This document shows, in pieces, positions 1-6,371 of a stretch of 12,134 bases of DNA. Position 1 is the stretch's first letter, and every line of letters begins with the position of its first letter. This stretch comes from JASMHC01 sp964476515 (GTDB lineage Bacteria; Pseudomonadota; Alphaproteobacteria; Rhodobacterales; Rhodobacteraceae), in the NCBI GenBank assembly GCA_964476515.1, contig CAYZAY010000068.1, forward strand, positions 1 through 12,134, in the 5' to 3' direction. The notes below the pieces were generated by a model. That model searched no databases. It saw only the letters and a list, made by a program, of their open reading frames with translations, and was not told the origin of the DNA. The position numbers and the translations under genes were made by a program.

Positions 1-1677
1 GTAGCAGGTGGTCATGATCACGCGGGCGGTCAGGCGGCGGCATTGGATGCAGATGCGTTGCGGGACTGGTTGCAGAGCGACGGGGCCACGGTATCGGGCT
101 TTGGCGTGGCGGGGATGTTTGCCACCCGCAACCCTGAGCATGAATTGGAAGCCGCACGGATCATTGCTGAATTGACGGGCAAGCCGGTCAGCATGTCTCA
201 TCAACTGTCGGCGAAACTGAACGGGCCAAAGCGGGCTTTGACGGCGGTTCTGAATGCGCGGTTGATCGGGATGATCGACAGGCTGATTTCCAAAGCCCAA
301 GGCAAGCTGGGTGAGCTGGGCATTCATGCGCCTTTGATGGTGGTGCGCGGTGACGGGGCGTTGATTTCTGCTGAAATGGCACGGGAACGGCCGATTGAAA
401 CGATCCTGAGCGGACCAGCGGCCTCGATTGTGGGTGCGCGCTGGATGACCGGTGCAAGCGAGGCGCTGGTGTCGGACATTGGCGGAACCACGACGGACGT
501 TGCGGTTTTGCGCGATGGGCGGCCCGCGATTGATCCGGCGGGTGCGCGGGTGGGCGACTACCGCACGATGGTTGAAGCGGTGGCGATGCGGACCACGGGG
601 CTGGGTGGTGACAGTGAGGTGCACTTCATTTCGCAAGGACTGAAGGGTGGCGTGTCGCTTGGGCCGCGTCGTGTGATGCCGGTAAGTTTGATCGCAACCG
701 AAGCGCCGGATGTGGTGCATGATGCATTGGATTTTCAACTGCGCTCGGACCTGATCGGAGAACATGACGGGCGGTTTGTTCGGGCTGTACCTGGGGTGTC
801 GGCTGATGGCTTGGGGTCGCGAGAGCTTAGAGTGTTGGAGCGGATCGAAGAAGACGTTTGGCCACTTGCGAAGGTGCTGACGAACCGGCTGGACAGCTCG
901 GCGCTGAAAAAGCTGGTCGCGCGCGGGCTGGTTCAGGTGGCTGGTGTAACGCCTTCTGATGCGAGCCATGTTCTGGACCGCGTTGATGTTTGGGATCGAG
1001 AGGCCGCTGAAAAGGCGTTGCTGCTGTTTGGACGTCGCCGGACCGGATCGGGGAACGCTTTGGCGCGGGACCCTCAGGTACTTGCGCAGATGATCGTGGA
1101 TCAACTGACCCACCAAACGGGCTTGGCGCTGTTGGAATGTGCGTTTGCTGAGGAAGAGGTTAGTTTTGGGTTGCCCGAGGGCGATCTTGCGCGGCATGTG
1201 CTGATGCAAAGGGGCCTGAAAGGGCATCGTGGTTTGGCGCGGGTTGAAACCGGTTTGGCCGTGGACGTTGTTGGTCTGGGGGCGTCTGCGCCCAGCTATT
1301 ATCCTGCTGTCGGAGAGTTGCTTGGCTGTCGCATGATCCTGCCGGAACATGCGGGCGTGGCCAATGCTATTGGCGCTGTCGTTGGGCGCGTGACTATGCG
1401 CAAAAGCGGCACGATTTCGTCACCATCAAACGGCGTCTTTCGGGTGCATTTTGATACCGGCCCAAAGGATTTCATCGACAGTGCTGCAGCGGTTGACGCT
1501 TTGGAACAACGGTTGCGGCATGAAACCCATTCGGATGCTGTGGCGTCCGGGGCTGAAGATATTCACGTCCATGCCAATCGTGACATCAAAACCGCCGAGA
1601 TCGAAGGTGATCGGGTGTTTGTTGAGGCGACAGTGACGGTTGAGGCGTCGGGCCGCCCAAGGATTGCAGCAGATTAG
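1..1677 (+). CDS. hydantoinase/oxoprolinase family protein (A subunit type), 5' truncated by window edge
   Basis: The reading frame is open from base 1, so the start lies outside the window; 558 residues remain of a family usually about 650-700 long. The window begins with GGHDHAGG, a segment typical of the end of the N-terminal hydantoinase A region. The ATPase-like signature DIGGTTTD is at 475-498, preceded by a SGPAAS stretch typical of the family. Members form ATP-dependent ring-opening enzymes (hydantoins, 5-oxoproline) or related carboxylases such as acetone carboxylase, often with a B subunit. No B subunit is visible here, since the next gene is unrelated. The substrate cannot be told from sequence. 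The family call is firm; the exact reaction is unknown. The stop codon TAG overlaps the first base of a palindromic repeat. Confidence 0.85.
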   Translation, partial: VAGGHDHAGGQAAALDADALRDWLQSDGATVSGFGVAGMFATRNPEHELEAARIIAELTGKPVSMSHQLSAKLNGPKRALTAVLNARLIGMIDRLISKAQGKLGELGIHAPLMVVRGDGALISAEMARERPIETILSGPAASIVGARWMTGASEALVSDIGGTTTDVAVLRDGRPAIDPAGARVGDYRTMVEAVAMRTTGLGGDSEVHFISQGLKGGVSLGPRRVMPVSLIATEAPDVVHDALDFQLRSDLIGEHDGRFVRAVPGVSADGLGSRELRVLERIEEDVWPLAKVLTNRLDSSALKKLVARGLVQVAGVTPSDASHVLDRVDVWDREAAEKALLLFGRRRTGSGNALARDPQVLAQMIVDQLTHQTGLALLECAFAEEEVSFGLPEGDLARHVLMQRGLKGHRGLARVETGLAVDVVGLGASAPSYYPAVGELLGCRMILPEHAGVANAIGAVVGRVTMRKSGTISSPSNGVFRVHFDTGPKDFIDSAAAVDALEQRLRHETHSDAVASGAEDIHVHANRDIKTAEIEGDRVFVEATVTVEASGRPRIAAD

Positions 1678-1715
1678 GGGCTCTGCCCCCGGCCTTTGGC
1701 CTCCCCCGGAGTATT
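1677..1715. repeat. GC-rich palindromic extragenic repeat after the hydantoinase gene
   Basis: The stop codon's last G begins a hairpin GGGGC-TCT-GCCCC (1677-1689). A second short hairpin follows, GGCC-TTT-GGCC (1691-1701), then CTCCCCCGGAGTATT. I recognise this layout (GGGGCTCTGCCCC, variable stem, CCCCCGGAGTATT) as an interspersed element found behind many genes in Rhodobacteraceae genomes. It may act as a terminator or mRNA 3' stabiliser, but no run of T follows, so a classical intrinsic terminator is doubtful. Recognition is from memory; the hairpins are directly visible. Confidence 0.6.
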
Positions 1716-1788
1716 GACGAAAAGGTGAACTGGACTTGGGTGGACATCATTGCTTTAGTATCCATCTGCTATGGCGAAGGGAGACATC

Positions 1789-2235
1789 ATGACCAAATAT
1801 ACCAAATCACCTGACGCCATCGCGGCGCTTGATCCGATCCAGTATCACGTCACGCAGGAAAGCGGGACGGAACGCCCTTGGACGGGCCCACTGACGGAAA
1901 ACAAAGAGCCTGGGATATATGTGGACATTGTTTCGGGTGAGCCGCTGTTTGCATCGTCTTCAAAGTATGAAAGCGGCTGCGGGTGGCCGAGTTTTACCAA
2001 GCCGATTGTTCGTCAGCATGTGACCGAGCATCGCGACACTACACTCGGGATGGAGCGGGTCGAGGTGCGTAGTCTGCACGGGGACAGCCATTTGGGGCAT
2101 GTCTTTACAGACGGGCCAAGCGATCAGGGTGGTTTGCGTTATTGCATCAATTCGGCGTCTTTGCGGTTTATCCATCGCGATGACATGGAGGCCGAAGGAT
2201 ATGGAGAGTTTTTGGCGGAGGTTGAGGATGTCTGA
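1789..2235 (+). CDS. msrB: peptide-methionine (R)-S-oxide reductase MsrB
   Basis: This cytoplasmic enzyme (148 aa) reduces the R epimer of methionine sulfoxide in proteins, using thioredoxin. The diagnostic core is present: GIYVDIVSGEPLF, SGCGWPSF with the recycling cysteine C64, HLGHVF, and RYCINSASLRF with the catalytic cysteine C119. The two zinc-binding CxxC pairs of the E. coli type are absent (VSGEP and SLHGD occupy those places), so this is the zinc-free subtype. The start chosen is ATG 1789, preceded by AAGGGAG at 1777-1783 with 5 nt spacing. An in-frame ATG at 1771 would add six residues but has no better ribosome binding site. The gene overlaps msrA by 8 nt, which implies one transcript and translational coupling. 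Confidence 0.93.
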   Translation: MTKYTKSPDAIAALDPIQYHVTQESGTERPWTGPLTENKEPGIYVDIVSGEPLFASSSKYESGCGWPSFTKPIVRQHVTEHRDTTLGMERVEVRSLHGDSHLGHVFTDGPSDQGGLRYCINSASLRFIHRDDMEAEGYGEFLAEVEDV

Positions 2236-2716
2236 AGAACGGGCCGTTCTGGCTGGGGGATGTTTCTGGGGTATGCAGGATTTGATCCGCAAAATGCCGG
2301 GCGTTTTACAAACACGGGTAGGTTACACGGGCGGAGACGTCCCCAACGCGACCTATCGCAATCACGGCACCCATGCCGAGGGGATCGAGATTGTCTTTGA
2401 CCCGTCGCGTGTCAGCTATCGCCGTCTTTTAGAGGTGTTCTTTCAAATCCACGACCCGACCACGAAGAACCGTCAGGGTAATGATCTGGGCATGAGCTAT
2501 CGTTCGGCGATCTATTACTGCAACGATGAACAGCGCGAAGAGGCTGAAGCGACGATTGTCGATGTCGAAGCCAGTGGCAAATGGCCGGGCAAAGTGGTGA
2601 CCGAACTAGAATCTGTGGGCGATTTTTGGGAGGCCGAGCCAGAGCATCAGGATTATCTGGAACGAATTCCAAACGGTTATACCTGTCACTTCCCACGGTC
2701 TGACTGGGTGCTTTGA
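2228..2716 (+). CDS. msrA: peptide-methionine (S)-S-oxide reductase MsrA
   Basis: This 162-residue enzyme reduces the S epimer of methionine sulfoxide, complementing MsrB. The active-site motif GCFWG carries the catalytic cysteine C12; the family segments RVGYTGG, HAEGIEIVFDP, DPTTKNRQGNDLG and YRSAIYY follow in order. C153 near the C-terminus (YTCHF) is the likely resolving cysteine. The ATG at 2228 lies inside the end of msrB, eight bases before that gene ends, and the Shine-Dalgarno-like GAGG sits in msrB codons just upstream. Longer in-frame extensions start inside msrB coding sequence and would put 43 non-family residues before the conserved N-terminus, so they were not used. A short MsrA with very few residues before GCFWG is normal for free-standing bacterial forms. 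Confidence 0.93.
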   Translation: MSEERAVLAGGCFWGMQDLIRKMPGVLQTRVGYTGGDVPNATYRNHGTHAEGIEIVFDPSRVSYRRLLEVFFQIHDPTTKNRQGNDLGMSYRSAIYYCNDEQREEAEATIVDVEASGKWPGKVVTELESVGDFWEAEPEHQDYLERIPNGYTCHFPRSDWVL

Positions 2717-2739
2717 CGATCTAGTTCAACATTGATGAA

Positions 2740-2765
2740 TTGACCTTCCCTTCGGGGTGGGTCAA
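2740..2765. other. UUCG-capped hairpin between msrA and the DMT transporter gene
   Basis: TTGACC (2740-2745) pairs with GGTCAA (2760-2765), and CCC (2748-2750) pairs with GGG (2755-2757) around a TTCG loop, with a small T-T/T-G internal bulge. UUCG tetraloops are very stable in RNA. No T run follows on either strand, so this is more likely an mRNA-end stabiliser for msrBA or a leader hairpin for the next gene than a strong intrinsic terminator. Confidence 0.5.
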
Positions 2766-2796
2766 CAAAGGCACATCCAATCGAAAGTTCGTGCCT

Positions 2797-3717
2797 ATGT
2801 CCTCAGTCCGAGGAATATTCTTTAAAGTCATAGCTTTGGCCTTGTTTACCGTGATGGCGTCATTGGTGAAGTCGGCGATGGATAGCGTGCCGCCCGGACA
2901 GGCTGTGTTCTTTCGTGCTTTGTTTTCCCTGCCGATCATCTTCCTTTGGCTGGCGTATCGGGGTGACTTGGCAACTGGATTGCGCACGAAAAAGCCGATG
3001 CTTCATGTTTGGCGTGGGCTGATTGGTGGCACCTCTATGGGGTGCATGTTCTTTGCGCTTGGGAACCTGCCATTGCCTGAGGTTACGATCATCGGGTTCG
3101 TTTCGCCTATCGTGACACTGGTCTTGGCGGTGCTGTTGCTGGGCGAGACCGTTCGCGTTTTTCGCTGGTCCATGGTGGCGCTGGGATTGGCCGGTGTGAT
3201 GATCGTCATTTGGCCCCGTCTGTCCATTGGGCAGGGGGATTTTGAGGACATTGCAATCTGGGCGGTCGGCGCGGTTCTGGTGTCGGCCTGTATGCGGGCG
3301 GTGGTGCAAATCCATATCCGGCGCATGGTGAAGACTGAACAAACCTCAGCCATCGTGTTTTATTTCGCCGTCACGGTCAGCGTTGCGTCTTTGTTGACTG
3401 CGCCGTTTGGCTGGATCGTACCTGATTGGAACGTTGTGTTTCTGTTGGTGGCTTCAGGCTTGGTCGGTGGCATTGCCCAGCTGTTTATCACGACTGCGTT
3501 CCGTTTTTCGGATGCCTCGGTGCTGGCGCCGTTTGACTATGTCTCGATCCTGTTTTCGATGATCGCGGGGTATTTCTGGTTTTCAGAAGTGCCGACCGGC
3601 CCGATGCTAATCGGTGCGGCGCTTGTTGTGCTGTCAGGTGTGCTGATCATCTGGCGCGAACGCCAGATCGGGATCAAAGCGCGCCAAGACAAGGTGTCGG
3701 TCACGCCGCAGGGTTAG
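2797..3717 (+). CDS. DMT superfamily (EamA-type) membrane transporter
   Basis: A 306-residue inner-membrane protein with about ten hydrophobic helices arranged as two EamA repeats (roughly residues 5-140 and 150-290). The N-terminal part has FTVMASLVKSAMD and PPGQAVFFRALFSLP, typical of rhodobacterial DMT exporters; GETVRVFRWSMVALGLAGVMIV closes the first repeat and SEVPTGPMLIGAALVVLSG the second. These carriers usually export amino acids or other metabolites with a proton gradient; the substrate cannot be predicted. The start chosen is ATG 2797, giving the usual short positive N-terminus before helix 1. An in-frame TTG at 2740 lies in a hairpin and adds an atypical polar tail. No strong ribosome binding site is visible (GAAAG at 2784-2788 region is weak). 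It ends 17 nt inside the convergent ada gene. Confidence 0.85.
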   Translation: MSSVRGIFFKVIALALFTVMASLVKSAMDSVPPGQAVFFRALFSLPIIFLWLAYRGDLATGLRTKKPMLHVWRGLIGGTSMGCMFFALGNLPLPEVTIIGFVSPIVTLVLAVLLLGETVRVFRWSMVALGLAGVMIVIWPRLSIGQGDFEDIAIWAVGAVLVSACMRAVVQIHIRRMVKTEQTSAIVFYFAVTVSVASLLTAPFGWIVPDWNVVFLLVASGLVGGIAQLFITTAFRFSDASVLAPFDYVSILFSMIAGYFWFSEVPTGPMLIGAALVVLSGVLIIWRERQIGIKARQDKVSVTPQG

Positions 3718-4756
3718 CGTACTGCTTTTCCAGCTCGATCAGCTTTTGTTTGCGCCAAAGGCCGCCGCCGTAACCAGTTAGACTACCATCCGCGCCGATT
3801 ACTCGGTGACAGGGGATGATCAGAGCGATCTGGTTTGCCCCGTTTGCGCGGGCCACGGCGCGGGTTGCAGTCGGGCGGTGGATGGATTTCGCAAGGTCTA
3901 GGTAGGAACGGGTTTGCCCAGCGGGGATGTCCTGCAATGCGCGCCAGACCGTGTTTGTGAAATCCGTACCGTGATAGGCCAGCGGAACCGAGAAGTCGGC
4001 GCGTTTGCCGTTGAAGAATTCGTTCAGTTCTAGTTCGGTCTGGTCGGTGATCTTGGTGCGCCCGATACCCAGCTGGTTTTTGGTGTTGGTCAGGATCTTC
4101 TTCAACTCGGTTGGCAAGGCCTTACGGTCTGCGAATTCGAGCAGATGAAGCGCATGTTCATCCGCAACCATGATCATTGGACCCAACGGTGTGTCGATCC
4201 AGTCGGCCTTGAGCAGCGCGTCTGGTTTCAACGTACCTGGCGCCACGCCAAGCAGCTTGGCAAAGGCAGCCCTGAACGCAGCGGGTGAGTCAAAGCCAGC
4301 GGTCAGTTGGGCGTCGATGACCTTTTTGCCGTCAGCCAGATCACGGAACCCATGCTTCAGTCGGCGCAGGCGGGCCATTTCAAGGAATGTCATGCCGAAC
4401 TGGCGCTTGAAGGTTCGACGAACGGTTGAAGGGTCTAACCCCATCGCGATGATGTCGGGTTCTGACCACCGGTAAAGCGGATCTTTTTCTAACGCGGCTA
4501 GCGGTCTGGCGATCACAGGATCCTTCGATTGCCCCAATGGATGGCACCGTTTGCAGGGTCGAAACCCGGCTTCCAGACAATCGGCGGGCGTTTCAAAGAA
4601 CCGGCAGTGTTTCTTAAGCGGATTGCGCGCAGGGCAGGTCAAACGACAGAAGATGCCGGTGGATGTGACACCGACCAGTGCGCGCCCTTCGTAAGAATCG
4701 TCGCGGTTGGTCAAGGCTTCGTAAAGCGTGTCGTCGTCGGGTAGAGCAAATAACAT
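3701..4756 (-). CDS. ada: bifunctional transcriptional activator / O6-methylguanine-DNA methyltransferase Ada
   Basis: Full-length Ada (351 aa). The N-terminal zinc domain has four cysteines, C37, C41, C68 and C71 (FCRLTCPAR and RPCKRC), matching the E. coli C38/C42/C69/C72 pattern; the first is the methylphosphotriester acceptor in E. coli. An AraC-type HTH domain occupies about residues 95-175. The C-terminal methyltransferase domain carries IPCHRV with the acceptor C316, followed by GYGGGLWRK. The protein removes methyl groups from DNA irreversibly and, once methylated at its N domain, activates the alkylation response. The start is ATG at 4756; a TTG at 4777 adds seven residues but lies in a terminator T tract. 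It is downstream of ilvE on the same strand, 76 nt away, with an intrinsic terminator between. No alkB or alkA is adjacent. It is convergent with the DMT gene. Confidence 0.95.
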   Translation of the reverse strand: MLFALPDDDTLYEALTNRDDSYEGRALVGVTSTGIFCRLTCPARNPLKKHCRFFETPADCLEAGFRPCKRCHPLGQSKDPVIARPLAALEKDPLYRWSEPDIIAMGLDPSTVRRTFKRQFGMTFLEMARLRRLKHGFRDLADGKKVIDAQLTAGFDSPAAFRAAFAKLLGVAPGTLKPDALLKADWIDTPLGPMIMVADEHALHLLEFADRKALPTELKKILTNTKNQLGIGRTKITDQTELELNEFFNGKRADFSVPLAYHGTDFTNTVWRALQDIPAGQTRSYLDLAKSIHRPTATRAVARANGANQIALIIPCHRVIGADGSLTGYGGGLWRKQKLIELEKQYANPAA

Positions 4757-4775
4757 GACGCGGACTTTAACGCCC

Positions 4776-4808
4776 AAAATGCAAAATGCCGCCCGTTTTC
4801 GGGCGGCA
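4776..4808 (-). terminator. intrinsic terminator of ilvE
   Basis: On the minus strand a perfect nine-base-pair stem TGCCGCCCG (4808-4800) / CGGGCGGCA (4795-4787) with an AAAA loop is followed by TTTTGCATTTT (4786-4776). It lies 24 nt after the ilvE stop codon. On the plus strand the stem is not followed by a T run, so it is directional toward ada. It ends only 19 nt before the ada ATG. Confidence 0.88.
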
Positions 4809-4832
4809 CTTAATAATTTCTAAAACCGTCTC

Positions 4833-5702
4833 TTAGGCGCGGACGAGTTCTTCGTAAGCTTCTGCAATCTCGCGGGTAATGTCACCCACCTCAAACTTGT
4901 ACTCGCCGATTTGCCCGACGGGGGTCACTTCGGCTGCTGTACCGGTTAGCCAGCACTGTTCGAAGTCGGCCAGTTCTTCCGGCATGATGTGGCGCTCGTG
5001 AACCGTAATGCCACGATCTTTTAGCATCTGAATAACCGTCTGGCGTGTCAGGCCGTTCAGGAATGCCTCTGGCGATGGGGTGTGAACCTCTCCGTCTTTG
5101 ACGAAGAAAACGTTCGCGCCAGTCGCTTCAGCAACATAGCCGCGGTAATCCATGAACAAAGCGTCCGAACAGCCTTTGGCTTCGGCTTTGTGCTTGGACA
5201 TGGTGCAGATCATATAAAGACCTGCCGCTTTTGCAGCGGTCGGGATTGTTTCTGGTGACGGGCGTTTCCATTCCGCGATGTCGAGCTTGGCGCCCTGCAT
5301 TTTTGCGTCGCCGTAATAAGCGCCCCATTCCCAAACAGCGACAGCCATACGAACCGGATTGCGCGATGACGCGACACCCATGTCTTCGCCAGCGCCACGC
5401 CATGCAACAACACGCACGTAGGCTTCTGTCAGGTTGTTCGCTTCAAGCGTCGCCACTTTGGCAGCTTCGATTTCGTCAACCGAATAGGGGATTGGCATAT
5501 CCAGCAAACGGCCAGATTCAATCAAACGTTCCGAGTGTTCGCGCGATTTGAAGATTTTGCCGTTGTAGCAGCGTTCGCCTTCAAACACCGACGAAGCATA
5601 GTGCATTGCGTGGGTCAAAATATGCACATTGGCTTCGCGCCACGGTACTAGTTTCCCATCCATCCAGATGAATCCATCACGATCATCATATGCGCCAGCC
5701 AT
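4833..5702 (-). CDS. ilvE: branched-chain amino acid aminotransferase IlvE
   Basis: Fold-type IV PLP aminotransferase (289 aa) that interconverts leucine, isoleucine and valine with their 2-oxo acids using 2-oxoglutarate/glutamate. Family features in order are DGKLVPWREANVHILTHA, the SVFEGERCY segment, the PLP lysine K158 in IPTAAKAAG, and the cofactor-binding region GYVAEATGANVFF. The start chosen is ATG 5702, with AAGGA located 8 nt upstream; the ATG at 5711 sits only one base after that AAGG and would be poorly placed. Divergent from the MarR/response-regulator pair across 168 bp, and followed by its own terminator. Length is usual for the group. Confidence 0.94.
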   Translation of the reverse strand: MAGAYDDRDGFIWMDGKLVPWREANVHILTHAMHYASSVFEGERCYNGKIFKSREHSERLIESGRLLDMPIPYSVDEIEAAKVATLEANNLTEAYVRVVAWRGAGEDMGVASSRNPVRMAVAVWEWGAYYGDAKMQGAKLDIAEWKRPSPETIPTAAKAAGLYMICTMSKHKAEAKGCSDALFMDYRGYVAEATGANVFFVKDGEVHTPSPEAFLNGLTRQTVIQMLKDRGITVHERHIMPEELADFEQCWLTGTAAEVTPVGQIGEYKFEVGDITREIAEAYEELVRA

Positions 5703-5730
5703 AGCCGTCATCCTTTTTCAATTTGCATTT

Positions 5731-5771
5731 GTTGCGCAGAATCTGTCCGGTTCGGATATAATGTTGCGCAA
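5731..5771. repeat. direct repeat GTTGCGCA in the ilvE-marR divergent region
   Basis: GTTGCGCA occurs at 5731-5738 and again at 5763-5770, 32 bp apart (about three helical turns). The second copy extends to the palindrome TTGCGCAA (5764-5771). A TATAAT lies between them at 5757-5762. The positions suit a dimeric regulator acting on the divergent promoters, for example of ilvE, but no regulator can be named. Confidence 0.4.
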
Positions 5772-5790
5772 AACCGTTGATTCGGTACCA

Positions 5791-5820
5791 GTCAGTTCTT
5801 GGAAAGTCAATAAGACTGAC
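5791..5820. promoter_or_regulatory. candidate MarR-type operator (inverted repeat) over the petP-like promoter
   Basis: GTCAGT (5791-5796) and ACTGAC (5815-5820) form a perfect inverted repeat with an 18 nt gap. Inside it AGTC-AATAA-GACT (5805-5817) is a second, shorter dyad. Together they cover the -35 hexamer and most of the spacer of the promoter at 5799-5827. This is where a MarR autorepressor normally binds. The dyads are seen directly; the binding protein is inferred from the adjacent marR gene. Confidence 0.45.
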
Positions 5821-5827
5821 ATATAAT
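5799..5827 (+). promoter_or_regulatory. sigma70-like promoter for the petP/petR-like operon
   Basis: TTGGAA (5799-5804), a 17 nt spacer and a perfect TATAAT (5822-5827) point toward the marR gene. Predicted transcription start is near 5834, giving a leader of about 37 nt with GCGAGGT as the probable ribosome binding site. A second TATAAT at 5757-5762 lacks a well-spaced -35. Confidence 0.6.
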
Positions 5828-5870
5828 TCAAATTGCACGATCAGTAAAGTTTAGCGAGGTCCGCTCAATT

Positions 5871-6371
5871 ATGGATGAAAATTCTTCACGCGGGGGTGAG
5901 AACCTTCTGTTTTTAACCGACGAACAACTGCGTAAGGGCATCGAAGCGATGTTCTTTGCGTATCGTGGGTTTACCGCTGATCCGGACCGGATTTTGGCCA
6001 CCATGGCTTACGGTCGTGCGCACCACAGGGCAATCCACTTTATCAACCGTACACCGGGGACAACGGTGAACAACCTGTTGGCCATTCTCGGGGTAACCAA
6101 GCAATCGCTGAACCGCGTTCTGCGGACGTTGATCGAAGACGGTCTGGTGGAAAGCAAGGTCGGCACGCGCGACCGACGCGAGCGGCATTTGTTTCTGACG
6201 CCCGACGGGCACAGCCTTGAACAGCGTTTGTCGGACGCACAAAGATCACGGATGCGGGCAGCGTTTCGCAAAGCAGGTCCAGAAGCGGTTTCAGGCTTTC
6301 GGACGGTTCTTGAAGCCATGATGGACCCTGAATTGCAGCGTCTATACATCGATGAAAAGGGCATCCGTTAA
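5871..6371 (+). CDS. petP: MarR family transcriptional regulator, PetP-like
   Basis: A 166-residue winged-helix regulator. A helical dimerisation region precedes the HTH at about residues 64-90 (TTVNNLLAILGVTKQSLNRVLRTLIEDGLV), followed by the wing with the conserved GTRDRRERHLFLTPDG. The stop codon TAA shares its last A with the ATG of the response regulator, so the two are translationally coupled. A MarR protein coupled to an OmpR-type regulator with no kinase matches PetP/PetR of Rhodobacter capsulatus, where PetR was reported to be needed for cytochrome bc1 expression. The symbol rests on this arrangement, not on an alignment; the MarR family call itself is firm. The upstream inverted repeat suggests autoregulation. 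Confidence 0.82.
   Translation: MDENSSRGGENLLFLTDEQLRKGIEAMFFAYRGFTADPDRILATMAYGRAHHRAIHFINRTPGTTVNNLLAILGVTKQSLNRVLRTLIEDGLVESKVGTRDRRERHLFLTPDGHSLEQRLSDAQRSRMRAAFRKAGPEAVSGFRTVLEAMMDPELQRLYIDEKGIR

Noticed and set aside
2740..2796. TTG start extending the DMT transporter by 19 residues
   Set aside because: The added residues are polar and unlike the family, and the TTG lies in a hairpin with no ribosome binding site. ATG 2797 gives the normal N-terminus.
2860..3342. 160-residue minus-strand open frame rich in H, Q and R
   Set aside because: It is an antisense shadow of the hydrophobic transporter gene; the composition is an artefact of complementing membrane-helix codons.
4757..4777. TTG start extending Ada by seven residues
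   Set aside because: It lies within the T tract of the ilvE terminator, and the ATG at 4756 places the zinc cysteines at the family positions.
4757..4832. Ada-box-like operator upstream of ada
   Set aside because: AATTATTAAGTGCC only vaguely resembles the E. coli AAT-N6-GCAA box. No full match is present.
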